A stretch of 64,000 bases of DNA. Origin: Aquilaria yunnanensis (Eukaryota; Streptophyta; Magnoliopsida; Malvales; Thymelaeaceae). Positions 48,860 through 61,242 of the stretch are shown here, one piece after another. The first letter of the stretch is position 1. Each line of letters begins with the position of its first letter. Where the stretch lies: assembly GCA_039654915.1 (NCBI GenBank), contig JBDJPA010000011.1, positions 2,356,001-2,420,000 on the forward strand, given 5' to 3'. The position numbers and the translations under genes were made by a program. The notes beneath the pieces are model-generated. The model was not told the origin of the DNA and did no database searches. It was given only the letters and a program-made list of their open reading frames with translations.

Positions 48860-49410
48860 ATTTTTAAAGGCAGAGGAGAAAAAGAAAGAGGAAAAAAACA
48901 AGATGAAAAAAATAAAGATGACGTGAATGTGGTGGAGGATGACGAAAGTGATAATGAAACTGTGACTTTAATGATGCAAGAAATTGGTGAGAAGAAAGAT
49001 TCGAAAGATGTATAAGTATTTGATTCTGCTTATTCAAAGTATGTTTGCACAAGAAGATAGTGATTTACAAAATTTAAGGCATATGATAAGCCAATTTATT
49101 TGGTGAATTGACCAAGAAAAAAGAATTGAATGCATTGACAGTGTAAATATCCAATTGGATGATGAAGGTATCAAAATGTTTGATGATGTGAGGTGTGTTC
49201 CAAAATTTAATAGAAATTTGATTTCACTTGTTAGATTGAATAGATTGGGTTATAGATTTTATGCTCCATGTGGAAGCTTGCGGATTTCAAAAGTTGTACT
49301 AATTGTGATGAAATGAGTGAAGAATTCAAATTGTATGAGTTGGTTAGTAGTACAATTATGAAATGAGGGACAAAGAATTATCTCATGAATGTGAAGGTCC
49401 CCACAAGTAA
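48860..49410 (+). pseudogene. Ty1-copia gag-pol remnant (end of gag, protease and pre-integrase region)
   Basis: A frame with stops reads VVEDDESDNET, MMQEIGEKKD, VFDSAYSKYVCTRR, then FDDVRCVPKFNRNLISLVRL and GYRFYAPCGSLRISK. This matches copia order: acidic end of gag, protease start (expected DSG or DSA site) and the pre-integrase segment (DVRHVPxLKRNLISL). Stops occur right after CTRR and further on, and there is no reverse transcriptase downstream in this orientation. No LTR pair was identified. Confidence 0.7.
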
Positions 49411-50252
49411 GAATGTGAGCTTTGTAGATTTGGTAAAAAAGTTTGAGATTGTTAGGTGATTGGCTCAAATTCAAAGAAAATGAATATTTAAAATTGTTAC
49501 TAATTTAATTTATTTTAGGATTGGGTTTAGGTTTTTATTTATGATCATTTGGTTTTACTTTTTCCTTTTAGTTTGGGACTTAATTTTTTTATTTTGATAT
49601 TATTTTTTTTAAAAAAAGTAAATATAGTGTATTGTGAGGCTTGAAGAAGAGTATAAATTGAGAGTTTGAGAGGATTTGTATCTTAGCTTGGTTTTGAGTT
49701 TTAATGGTGGAAATACCGTAAAGTTGTCACAAATAAAAGAATATATATATATATGTGACTTCCGCCCGACATATACAATCGTTTGAATGTGGAAATAAGC
49801 TGGAACAAGAGGATGAAAAAGGCTATAGTAAAAGCGACTGTACCCGAAAGGACAAAGCGTTCTTCGGCTAGGTTAGTGTTTGCCAGGAACCGAAACCTTC
49901 CAAAGTCCAATAAATTTCTGAATTGATAAAATAATCATTCTCTGATATTGTTTGTGCACCTAATCGGTATAGTACGATGCAATTGGACTTCCAAGTGCTT
50001 GCCAAGAAGTGGTCTTTCTCCCATTTGGGTTAATTGTACAGTGCTATTAATAACTAATAAGGAGATTCTACCACTAATCAGAGCCCGGATATATGATATC
50101 ATCACAGATTTTTTGCTTAAACAAGTGATTTTGTGGAGCTTTCTTGTTTTCGCGTGCTCAATTTTATAGTCGTATAAATCAATCCAATAGGCACATAACG
50201 AATTACAGCTTACTTGTATGCTTTTTGGGCACATAACGAGTTGATTGGTAAG
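49411..50252. other. Region between the copia remnant and the CACTA element
   Basis: This may include more of the copia relic. The open frames at 49701-49910 and 49935-50309 (- strand) are not recognisable, though the first contains one hydrophobic stretch. A short TA microsatellite occurs at 49741-49756. Confidence 0.4.
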
Positions 50253-50269
50253 CACTATTAAAAAATCAT

Positions 50270-50548
50270 GATTTTCCAACGTGTAGAGTCGTTGGTAAAA
50301 AATTTCCAACGTGCACGCGTTGGTGGCTTTTTTTTTTTGTTATGTTTTTACCAATGGCTTAGCCGTTGGTAATTTGCAACGGTTATGACCGTTGGAAAAT
50401 CTTCCAACTGTGACGCGTTGGTAATAGGTATTGTGGCAATTGGGCTTGTTCAATTGGGCCCATTTACCAACGGCTAGGCCGTTGGTAAATACTAACCTAA
50501 AACGCAACATTTCACTTAATGAATTACCAACGGCTAGCCGTTGGTAAT
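50270..50548. repeat. Left subterminal repeats of the CACTA element
   Basis: Many direct and inverted copies of a ~9-bp core (TTACCAACG / CGTTGGTAA) occur, often as palindromes such as ACCAACGGCTAGCCGTTGGT at 50526-50545. In En/Spm, subterminal repeats bind the element-encoded TNPA-type protein; the same role here is inferred. Confidence 0.85.
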
Positions 50549-51301
50549 CAGATTTTAAATGTCATCTTCTTCCTCTTCTCGGCTAGTTGCGACAGTTGCA
50601 CCGTTTTCTCCCTCTCGCGCGCAGTCGCCGGCCTTTGAGCAATCTCCTCCGATTTGGGTGTTTGCCGGCCGAATTGAGAAGATCTTCTCCCCATTTGGTA
50701 GATCTACTGGTAATTAATCTTGTTTGGCATTATTTTTACTGTTATTTTTCGTATTTTTGTAAATAGTAGAAATATTGAATTTCTTGAGAGATTTTGCTTC
50801 GATTTTGCAATTTAAGCTCCGTTCTTTGATTCCACGAGCTGGGCATTGCCAATCCGACGTGGATTTAGCTGTAAGAGGTAAAAAAATTTTTTAAGCATAT
50901 ATCCGAATATTTTAGCGATTTTGTACGAATAAAATGTGTTTTTTTTTATGTATTTTGTCATTAAAATTTATGTATGGTGATTGTTGAAGGCATTGGTTTG
51001 GGTATTTGAGTTTGGTTATTGCCAATTGATTTGTGTTAATTTTTATAATTTTTAGGTAATTTTATTTATGGAAAATGTGTTATGAAATTGATTTATGGTA
51101 TTTAATTATGCTTAATATAGTTAGTTTCATTTTTCATATAGATTGTTGTATGAATTGATTGTTTCAATCTTTTTGGAATCGAAATTGGTTGACTTAAGCT
51201 TTAGTTTAATTGATTCATTTAATTAGTCTTGAGTAATAATGGCAATAATAACATAATAAAAATAATAGTAAGAGTAATAATGGCTAAATAATAGTAATGG
51301 C

Positions 51302-51303
<2 letters not shown>

Positions 51304-51343
<40 letters not shown>
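51304..51343. repeat. (AAT)n microsatellite
   Basis: About thirteen uninterrupted AAT units inside the CACTA element; AAT-rich sequence extends around it (51230-51380). Confidence 0.93.
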
Positions 51344-51344
<1 letters not shown>

Positions 51345-51439
51345 TATTGAAATGGTAATAATAATAAGAGTAATATTGATTCGGTTGCTACAAGAACTGA
51401 CTTAGTAGATTAACAACATGTATAATGTCTGGTCTTGTA

Positions 51440-51790
51440 ATAGTAACAAAAATTAGCTTTCCAATTAATCTTCAAAAGTAGCGTAGATTTGAAAGAAGTT
51501 TTCCTTCCTTAGAACCAAGTGAATTTTGTTACTTAATTAGGAAAGATGTTGGTTTGCACCTTAGAATCCAAGCTTTCTTGAGAATATCAATTGCATACTT
51601 CCTCTAAGAAAGGGAAATAGTCCATTTGGTGATCGAGGAACTTTGAGACCACGGAAGTATTTGAGCTTTCTAACATCTTGGATATGACAGTGTTGATGCA
51701 AATACACTTTCAACTTGTTAAATATATGTTATGTTTCATGTCCTGCAATTATCAAATCATCCACATTATCAATGCACGTTTTCAATCCAA
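51440..51790 (-). pseudogene. Ty1-copia reverse transcriptase fragment inside the CACTA element
   Basis: The - strand contains CIDNVDDLIIAGHET (the copia YVDDLIIAG site with Asn replacing Tyr). A frame change later come VRKLKYFRGLKVPRSPNGL and a piece matching the copia segment that follows it. The order and spacing match copia RT after the active site. The fragment is frameshifted, has stops and lacks LTRs, so it is a relic carried by the CACTA element. Confidence 0.68.
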
Positions 51791-53310
51791 AAAACACACC
51801 ATTTAATGTAAAAAAAATATTATAAACTTGAAATGAAAATTAAAAAAAAATAAATGAATAAAATGAATGAAAACAATAAGAAAATCCAACATCAAGCAAC
51901 CATAACTCCCACACATAAATTATATTTCCCTCTATCTCATATTCTTTCTATGATACTCCTTTTTTGGACATCTCAATTTCTTTGCATCATTTTCTTACTT
52001 GGTATGTTTTATCAATCCAAATGTAATTATACCCTCTTTGAATTTCATCAACATCTTTTGACTTTCTTGCACTTTGCAATCTTGCCCTTCTTGCTCGAAT
52101 TGACGAAAAGGTGTGAGCTTTTGATACCATAAACAGTTTTCATGAAATGGGCATTGTTTATTAGAAAAAAACAATAATGCAAACTGAGAACTAAATAATT
52201 GCCATAGCTCAAACTACCAATGACCTAGACATGAACTCAACCTAGTCTAGTCTGTGAAATTAATAAAACACAGCAAGCTTAAGCAAGGTCTAAGTCAAAA
52301 ACTAGAAACAACAAAGACATCCAATTCTGACAAGAAATGTTTTCTCTGGTAATAAAATTATTATTTCAATTTTAGTTTTTAGTTTGAGCTAAAACTTAGC
52401 AAGCAAGTCACTTCATCAATTAGGAACTTAGGAAAATTAAATAGCCTACAAATAGTTTATTACAGGCAAAAGTCAACTTCTGGTCATACTAGTAAATCAA
52501 GTAACACAGAACATCATATTATGTCTGGTCTAGTAACTTTATCTTGCCCATAAAGTTTGATCTCACAAGATTACATGTTCATTACACAAACACAGAAAAA
52601 GTGTCTACACAAGCTAGAGCCATAAGCCTAGTTTCCTACTTTGCTAAGCTATGAGCTCCATTGACAACTTAAGACAACCTCTTCAGCACAAGTGCCTCAG
52701 CAAAATTTATCCATAGTAGCTGCACTGAGAATTTTCCAATATAAGCCACATTCTTTAGTCCTCATTAGACTTAGAAAAACCACTTACTTGAACATTAGGA
52801 AACACTAGTGCATTACTTGTCAATTATCCACACAAGCCCCTACATAGAAAATGAGTTAGTCTACTTGTTCCTTTATTGCATTGCAGACAAAAATGCTGTA
52901 AGTTCTAGTAACTCAGTAAGGGCAGCCTATTATAAAGCATAAACAATAAGAATAGAAACTAGGGCCTCCTTGAAACCCTACAAAGACAAAGAAAACTAAG
53001 GTAAGTACAAACTAGTATATATGCATATAAACAGAAACATTCATAGTATTACTTTAAGGGTCAGTACACGTACGTTAATCATTACTTTAAGAACAATAAG
53101 AATAATAAGAACAATAAAAACAATAATTACGTACATTAATCATAAGAACAATAAGATTGAGAATAAACTTTGTTTATCTCACAATTTTTTAAGTTACTTA
53201 CGTAAACATTAATGAACTTTTGTTATTTTTATTAACTCAATATTAAACTTTACTACGTATATCATTTAATAGATTGGTGTGTTTATGATTACAAACAGAT
53301 TTTGTTTGTA
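51791..53310. other. Internal CACTA sequence upstream of the transposase
   Basis: No recognisable genes. It is AT-rich with A/C-rich stretches and a short imperfect AAGAACAATAAG repeat (53085-53156). It presumably separates promoter and transposase, perhaps as an intron of the 5' leader. Confidence 0.4.
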
Positions 53311-56300
53311 ATGGAATCCGCCCGTAGTTGGATGTACAGTAACCGTTTCTTGCCTGGCCGAACAGGTTACACACAACAGTGGGAGTCCGGGGTCGATGAA
53401 TTTATATCATTTGCTGTCTCTCACCCTGAAACTATGAGCGGATTATGCATTCGCTGTCATTGTCGGAAATGTAAGAATTTGCAGTTTAAACAGTCTGATG
53501 AGGTCAAAGTTCATCTGTATCAATTGGGGTTTAAGCCTTTTTACTTGAATTGGACCGCTCATGGTGAGCCATTTAATGAAGCATCAGATACTGATCCGGG
53601 TGTGGGTGGGTTTGATCAGTTTGACCAGAGGTGTTCGACGAATCCATATGAAAGGATGGTATTAGATGCCGTTGCCCCTAGTTACTCACAAATTCCGGAA
53701 GTTAATGTTGCAGAGCCGAATGAAAGTGCCAGGAATTTTTTTAATCTTTTGAATTCAGTATCAACTCCTTTATGAGATGGGTGCGAAAGTCATTCTGAGT
53801 TATCTGCTGCTGTCCGTCTTCTTAACCTTAAGTCTGAGTATCACATGTCACGAGGATGTTTTAATGGCATTGCCCAACTGATGAAGGAGACTTAACCAAC
53901 AGATAGTAAGACGCCATCAAATTGGTATGAAACTAAGAAATTAATTTCCCAGTTGGGTCTGTCTCACGAGAAGATTGACGTCTGTGTGAATGATTGTATG
54001 TTGTTCTGGAAAGATGACAGTAGTGTGCGTATTTGTAAGTACTGTGGATCTGAGAGATATAAACCAAAAAAGGGAGGTCGTGGTAAAGATCGACCGAGAA
54101 AAACCATGCATTATTTACCACTAAGCCCTCGTCTGCAATGCTTATTTGCGTCATTGGCAACAGCTGACTAGATGAGGTGGCATAAGGAGCAAACATAGGT
54201 CCCAAGTGTTATAAAACATCTATCAGATGGTGAAGCTTGGAAACATTTTGATCAGACCTACCCATGGTTTGCTTCGGAAGCACGAAATGTCAGATTGGTG
54301 TTATGTGCCGATGGATTTACACCTTTTGGAACATCTGGGAAACAATACTCTTGTTGGCCTGTGATCGTTACTCCGTATAATTTGCCCCCTTGGATGTGCA
54401 TGAAAAAACCCTATATGTTCCTTTTGTTGCTGATTCCAGGTCAACGTAGCCCAAATCATAAGATTGATGTTTATCTATAACCTCTAATAGACGAGCTACG
54501 ACATCTGTGGTTTGATGGCGTTGAAACATGGGATGTGTCATTGAAACAAAATTTTATTCTGCGAGCAGCATTAATGTGGACCATAAATTACTTTACGGCT
54601 TATGGCATGCTAGGGTGGATGACACATGGGCGATTGTCTTGCCCTATTTATATGGGTGAAAATAAGGCATTCCAACTTAAGTATGGCGGGAAAATTTCAT
54701 TTTTCGACTGTCATCGGCAATTCCTTGCCCGGAACCACCCATATAGAAGGAATTGTACTTGCTTTAAGAAAGGGAAATCAGAGAAGTCATTGCCTCCTCC
54801 GAGCTTATCAGGTGAAGATATATTTGAAAGAATCTCATGGATTCCATCAGTTGGTAACGATGAGCCACAACATCGACCGTGCGATTATGGGAAATCACAT
54901 AATTAGACGAAGCGAAGCATTTTCTAGGAGTTACCATATTGGGTCACGAACTTAATACGACATAATCTTGATGTTATGCATATTGAGAAGAACGTGTTTG
55001 AGAATATATGGAATACTGTGATGGATATTAAGAACAAAATGAAAGATATTGTGAAAGCACGGAAGGACCTGAAAATTTATTGTAATCGGCCGGAGTTAAA
55101 CATGGTTCCACTTGATGATGGTCGTTCGTTCAAACCAAAGGTGAGGTTCACATTTGATGTTAACCAAAGGCAAGATGTGATTGCTTGGGTAAAATCTTTA
55201 CGACTCTCTGATAGATATGCCTCAAATCTTGGGAGATGTGTTGATACAACTGGTTGCAATATGTATGGCATGAAGAGTCATGATTGTCATGTTATGATGC
55301 AAAGGCTTCTCCCCATTGCCCTCGAAGCGCTACCTGAGAATATTTGGAAGCCATTAACGGAGTTAAGCTTATTCTTTAGAGACTTGTGCTCTCCAGACCT
55401 GCATGAAAATCACTTGTTTGCGTTGGAGGCCAATATTCCAATTATAATTTGTAAGCTTGAGAGAATTTTTCATCCAGGGTTTTTTGATGTCATTGAGCAT
55501 CTCCCAGTTCACTTGCCATTTGAAGCAAGGGTTGGAGGACCTATTCAATACCGATGGATGTATAAATTTGAGCGGTGCATGCATGACCTAAAAATGAAGA
55601 TTTCTAATAATACTCATGTTGAGGGATCGATATGTGAAACATACCTTATAGAGGAGATTTCCATCTTTTGCTCTCATTACTTTGAATCCCATGTTCCCTC
55701 CATGATGAACCGAGTACCGAGAAATAATGATGGTGGTCCTATCCCATGTAATGGTGACTTGTGGTCCATATTCACCTTTCCGGGATGTCCATATGGTGCA
55801 TGCCGATATAGGTTCCTCACAGACGATGAACTCAGACTTGCAACCACATACGTTCTTCTAAACTGTGCTGAGATCAGGCCATATCTAAAGTAAGTCATTG
55901 TTCATGAAAAGACATTCCAACTTTGATTATGTTGAAATTCATGACTACTCATTAACCAAAACTAACATATTTTCATTGTTTCTGTTAGTGGCCACAGTAT
56001 GTTTGTGGACATGGTCAGGGAAACTGCACCCGAGATAACAATGTCTAAGATGGACATACACATTGAAAACAATTTCTCAACCTGGCTCCGACACTATGTA
56101 CGTGTGCTTTTAGTCAGTATGTATTGCAATATGTTAAGTTATAAAAGTCTCCATATATATTGTCCTTAATTGAAAATGTTTTACATAGGTTGATGACCCA
56201 GGTAACAATATTGTTGATAACATCTTGTGGGATGTTGTATGTGGGCCCTCAAGTCGGGTTCAGACATGGCTGGTTTATTTCACAAATGGGTACAATTTTC

Positions 56301-56923
56301 ACATAAATGAATGGGGGAAGGACAAATCAACATTTAATAGTGGAGTCTGCATACGCAGCACAGGTGCAAGTGAAGTTGAATGTGATTTTTATGGTATATT
56401 AGAAGAACTCATTCAACTCGAATATCCGGGCTTTCCACATAAGAATGTTGTCTTGTTTAGGTGCAACTGGTTTGACCCAACACCTGAACGTAGAACTCGA
56501 ATGCATAAACAGTTTGGGTTAGTTGAGATTTGGCATAGCCGCAGATATCAGAAGTTTGATCATTTCATTCTAGCATCACAGGCTTACCAAGTTTACTACA
56601 CACAATATCCGAGTAAGTCACGTGAAAGAAACGGGTGGTCAGCTGTTATGAAGATAAAACCTCGATGGATAATACAGTATGCAATTCTGGACAAGGATGA
56701 CGTGTATCAAGACAGTGGATCCGTGAATTGTCAAAGAATTGAAGATGACCCAATTGAGGAGTTAGCTGACCCGGGTGTCGATGATGATATTGAAGAAGAT
56801 GTACTTGAGGAGGGGGGATCTAATGGCGAGACAGAGGATGAGGAGGAGTTTATATCTGTTAACAGTGACACAGAAGAATCTAAGGAGTTTGACGAGAATG
56901 GAAGCAGTGGGTCGAATGAATGA
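53311..56923 (+). pseudogene. CACTA transposase (TNP2 / Transposase_21 type), decayed by seven stop codons
   Basis: The model has three exons, 53311-55889, 55989-56097 and 56189-56923, in phase and 1141 codons long. It begins MESARSWMYSNRF, the transposase-associated domain, with CIRCHCRKC as a zinc-type cluster. The TNP2/Transposase_21 core follows, containing ADGFTPFG, the YNLPPWMCMK block and HNLDVMHIEKNVFENI. Next come DUF4218-like (GRCVDTTGCNMYGMKSHDCH, FPGCPYG) and DUF4216-like (NRCNWFDPT-type VLFRCNWFDPTP) regions, then an acidic tail. In-frame stops lie at 53773, 53893, 54169, 54196, 54478, 54904 and 54925, all in the first exon. No frameshift was seen. Several stops replace conserved Trp or Gln codons. 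Confidence 0.9.
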
Positions 56924-57071
56924 TTAGATAACATGTACTAGGAATAATGATAACCTGGCATTTCTAATTAATGTGTAGAAAATATTGGGTAAATTTATGT
57001 ACCCCTAATACTCCACAATATATGTCAGTCAATATATGTTATGTTTAATTTACCTACTTAGCTAATAATAA

Positions 57072-58837
57072 ATGCAGATGCCTCGTAAAGGGGATAACAC
57101 CTATAAACGCCGACCTGGGAAAGGACCATTTACGCAGTTTAAGGAGGTAATGGAGCCAATACTTAATGAACGACATAGGATGGGTTCTTTATCCCGGGCA
57201 CAAGAGGATATCGGTGTAGAGACGCAGGGCACAACAGTGCCAGCGACGCATGTCTACTCACATGAGCACCGATCTGACGGCGGTGGAGGCACGCCATTTG
57301 GACATGGATCTGGTGCGCGCCACGTGAGGCACCCCATAGTGACGACTCATCCCTCAGATGATGATATACATATTGATGACATCCCATCATCGATGTCACA
57401 GACAGCAGGCCGACCGCGGATGAGGATATCCCCACATGGTAACACGTAAGTGATAAATACCAGACACATGTATTAATAAAAGTAAGAGTAATTACTTTAC
57501 ATAGAATTATCAACAAGTCAGTAACTAACAATTTGAACATCGCAGATTCATTCCAGCTGCGGCAACACGGTTAATGATACCATGTTTCACCATACATTTC
57601 AAACCCTATTCTGATTGGTCCTCCGTCTCTCCATCAGACCTGCAGCAATGGTGGCGTGTTTTTGATGTATAACAATAATGTTACTATGATAATGATGTAA
57701 TAATGTTATAAGATTAAGAATTATTTTTTTCCATGCTAATAGTTTAAACATATTAACCTGTACAGAGGAGCTGTGAGTGGGATCCGATACACCATAATGA
57801 GGTGTATCGGGTGTGGAATATCTTGGGAGCACAGCATTACAGAAGCATGATCTCAGAAATTCGACGTGTGAAAGATCCTGTTAAACGTCGAGCGATGGCA
57901 AACTTTATGTCAGATACTGCATATGCGAAAATGAAGGCATATTGGGTGAGTCCGGAGTTTATTCAGAAGTCCGCTAGGTTCAAAGCAATGCGAGCAACAA
58001 TGACTGACGAGGATTCACAGTCTGGCTCTTGCACCGCGACATATGCAGGGGGATCTATCTCGATGTCTGCACATCGAGAGCAAATGGTATGTATCTCGGT
58101 AATGTTCTTTCATCTTACATTTAAGATACTAATGAAATTAAATTACATATTAATGTTACGTTTCATTCAATTAGAGAGAGAGAGATCCTGATAAGAAGGA
58201 CCCTGACTTGTTTAAAGTCCTTCAAGCAACACATAAAATGAAGAATGAGAAATATGTTAGTAAGCGCTGTAAAGAAGTTGCTGTAAGTATTATAACTGTT
58301 TGTTCACAGAATATTCTTAAGAAACTTACCATGTTTTACAAATAATGAATGGCTCAAATGTATTTTATTATGTTTCTGTAGACTCGTATCAGTGTAGAGA
58401 TTGAGGAGCAAATACAACAAGAGGATGGAATAGAGGCGATTGATGAACTAGCAATCATTAGTACTGCATCTGGTGGTAGAAGGAGAGGCCGTGTATTTGG
58501 ATTAGGATCTGAGCAGTGTGTCATATCGGGACGCCGACAGCCAGGTGCCATCCCGCCTATTGACATCACACAGACACCGCAATTCAACGAGCAAGTACAG
58601 AAGATGATGGCGGAGGAGAATGCGCGAAGGGATGCGGAGTACGAGAGGAAGCTCGAGAGAATTAAGAGTAGACAGAGAGTAGAGATGGAGGCTCAGAGAG
58701 CCACATTGGAGGCAAACCGGGCTCAATTGGAGATTATTTGCCGTTCGCTAAACCTTCCATGCCCGCCGGCTCAACCAGTTCCACAGTATCCTGAAGACTC
58801 GGACTCGGAGGATGAGGAGATAGTCGGGACTCCGTGA
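57072..58837 (+). pseudogene. CACTA second gene, Ptta/En-Spm (Transposase_24) family, with an apparent 1-nt deletion
   Basis: Five exons are proposed: 57072-57445, 57546-57666, 57767-58086, 58175-58282 and 58382-58837, all with GT-AG introns. The product has a Pro/Gly-rich N-terminus, a central FKPYSDWSSVSPSDLQQWWR region, then WNILGAQHYRSMISEIRR, AYWVSPEFIQKS and a C-terminal coiled coil (EYERKLERIKSRQRVE). This is the plant Ptta family layout, related in role to En/Spm TNPA. At the start of exon three the frame needs one extra base near 57780 (TGTGAGTG-GATCC) to avoid a TGA and keep phase, so a single-base loss is inferred. An alternative splice junction there cannot be excluded. Start ATG could be 57072 or 57078. 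Confidence 0.82.
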
Positions 58838-59159
58838 TGGGCATCATAAACAGGTAAGCGCATTTCCAAAGTTCTTGTGTTATCAGACTTACATAATAAT
58901 TTTTAGACGTAATTAAGACTCAGTTGAAATTACTGAAATGTGACATCCGTTGAATGTTGTATGCTTTCTTCCAGACATATATGTTCTTGTTTTAATTATG
59001 TTGTATTTGAGAATATTTTATTTTAATTACGTTTGCATAGCTGTGTAATGTTTATTGCTGAGTAAAGCTCTGGGAACTTTTGAATTCGGATGTTAATTTT
59101 GAATGTGTATTCAAACTAAACAAAATACGAAACAACCGAAACCTGAAAAGTTTAATGTA

Positions 59160-59575
59160 CATTACCAACGTGCAAATGGGGAACTTACCAACTTGCGCGC
59201 GTTGGTAATTACTGCCTATCATCCTGTTACCAACTGATGTAAGTTGGTAACTACAAACGCGGGTTCCTACCAATTGTCCTGACAATTGGTAATTATCAAC
59301 TGCCTGGCAGTTGGTGAGTAACTTACCATACTTACTAACTGCCCAGTAGTTGGTAACTTACCAACGGCCAGCAGTTGGTAACTACGCGATGGAAACTAAG
59401 CCTACTTCACAACCATTGGTAATTACTAACGTGAATTTTACCAACGTTTACACATTGGAATTTACCAACGTGTTATTAATTGCGCGTTGGTAAAAAATTT
59501 TCCAACGTATCGAATACCAACTGTCATTTACCAACGGCTACGCGTTGGTAAATAACAGTTGGTAAAGTCCTAGAT
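59160..59575. repeat. Right subterminal repeats of the CACTA element
   Basis: A dense array of TTACCAACG, CGTTGGTAA and the variants CAACTG / CAGTTGGTAA runs to the right end. The variant core AACTG is more common here than on the left, showing divergence between the two ends. Confidence 0.85.
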
Positions 59576-59663
59576 TTTTGTAGTGACGCCAGCTCTGTTC
59601 CTTGCAATGCATATCATGTAAGCACAAATATATTGGCTAGTTTATTGTCATTAATTTTGCAAC

Positions 59664-60007
59664 GATTCATTTTAACTTAAATTAACCTAATTCATAATAG
59701 TTTATTTTTATTGTTACATTTTTCACTTGGAACTAATTTCATTTAAATTTCAATACTATATGGGTGCAATAATCAATTGAAAATAAAAATTTTATAGTTT
59801 TATTAAATTTTTACAAATTTTTGTTTCTTAATGCCTATAAAAAGAAAATTTCATGAAAAATTAATAACATTATAAAAATTTTACTTTCAATGGATTCTTG
59901 CACCTCAATAATGTTAACTTTTAAATGAAATTAGTTTCATGTATAAAAGATATAAAAATAAGGATAAGTAATTTTGAATTAAGTTAACTTAATTAAAAAG
60001 AATTGAG
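59664..60007. repeat. Fold-back MITE family, copy C
   Basis: It starts ATTCATTTTAACTTAAATTA and ends with the mirrored TTGAATTAAGTTAACTTAAT. It carries the family landmark TATGGGTGCAATAATCAATT. It lies about 80 bp beyond the CACTA right end. Confidence 0.7.
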
Positions 60008-60019
60008 TGTTCTATCAAG

Positions 60020-60335
60020 TTCATTTTAACTTAAGTCAATTGACTTTAAAATGACTTATTTTTATTCTCTTGTGTCTTTTTTACTCAGAACTAATTTTAA
60101 TTAAAATTCAATATTATGTATCTGTAAAAATCCTTTGAAAATATTTTTTTTATAATCTTACTAAATTTTTATAAATTTTTCTATTTTAAGGCATTACAAA
60201 AATAAAAATCATAAAAATGTAACAATATTATGAAAATTTACTTTTAAATGAATTATTGTATCTATATAATATTAAATTTTAAATAAAATTAATCTTAAAC
60301 AAAAAAATATATAAAAGTAAGAATAAGTCAGTTTT
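60020..60335. repeat. Fold-back MITE family, copy D
   Basis: It begins TTCATTTTAACTTAAGTCAA only a dozen bases after copy C ends, in the same orientation. The right terminus fades into AAGAATAAGTCAGTTTTCC, so it may be truncated. Confidence 0.65.
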
Positions 60336-61242
60336 CCAACACAAAAGAAAAAAAGATCTGAGCTTGCATTTGTGTAATTGTGTATGGTAATTGCTGAAAA
60401 TTAGAGGCACTGTGACACAAAAAATAGTGCGGCATAATGTATGCAGAAAATTAGGGGCCACATCACTAACAAATCTGCCTTTATCATTTTCAAATGTAGT
60501 GTATTGTACAGCGTGAACACACATTTTTTCATGAATCCTAGTGACATTGTGAGACCTTGTATCTTGTGTTGTGGATTAGAGTTATTAGCAACACTAGAGA
60601 AAACGTGAGTTGGGTTTTAAGGGGATTTGAGGTTAGCGACTCTTGCTTTTCTTTGTAACAATTATTTGGTATAGTGAACCCTCTTTGATTTCGCCCGTGA
60701 ATATGAAAAGGTTATATCCTTTAACCACTTAAAATTTGTGTCCTATCTTTCTACTTGTTTTTTCTTGTTTGATGCTTTTGATGTCAAATGCTCAATGATT
60801 ATTGACTTGTTCATTTGCTTTCAACGACAACAATAAGGAAATTCTACTGCTTTTTTCGGATCAAGTTTAGGAACAATTGGCTATACGGAGAAATAAACCC
60901 GATCAAGATCGAGAAATCGAATGGCGGCTTCCCCGTTATTAACTAGAATACCATTCAATTTGTTAGATGCGATTAGCGTATTATGGAATAGAGTTTTAGG
61001 TGATATATTTAGTAGGAATTTGTTTATGTCCATTTACTTATTTTTTTATTTATATCCATTTATTTATTTATTTATATATTAGTTGTATATTTATTATTAT
61101 ATATTTTATATATCTTATATTTTTATTAGTATCTATTTACTCTGCACACAAATGATTATACTCCAATTTCCTTCAAATTAATTTATTGTCATTGTTTTCC
61201 TAAATCTAATCGGTCATTTTTCTTATAATGTAAACCTACTAC
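60336..61242. other. Gene-free region, possible decayed LTR piece
   Basis: The stretch 60600-60790 (GAACCCTCTTTGATTTCGCC, then AAAATTTGTGTCCTATCTTT) resembles the end of plant copia LTRs in style, but there is no partner LTR or primer site. The stretch 60860-60990 is less AT-rich and unidentified. Homopolymeric and TTTAT-rich sequence fills 61020-61140. Confidence 0.35.

Larger units (their letters stand above)
50253..59585 (+). mobile_element. CACTA (En/Spm-type) DNA transposon, 9.3 kb
   Basis: The left end reads CACTATTAAAAAATC and the inverse of the right end reads CACTACAAAAATCTAGG, the CACTA signature. Both subterminal zones are packed with ACCAACG / CGTTGGT motifs in both orientations. 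Inside lie a TNP2-type transposase gene and a second Ptta-type (Transposase_24) gene in the same orientation, as in plant CACTA elements. The 3-bp flanks are AAG and ACG, so the target duplication is imperfect. A GC-rich stretch near 50570-50700 may be the transcript leader. Both genes are damaged, so this copy is not autonomous. Confidence 0.92.

Noticed and set aside
49701..49910. Frame with one hydrophobic segment, at first suggestive of an organellar membrane protein
   Set aside because: No match to any organelle gene I know; short and isolated.
60850..60990. Less AT-rich block that looked like transferred plastid DNA
   Set aside because: No plastid gene or tRNA could be recognised in it.
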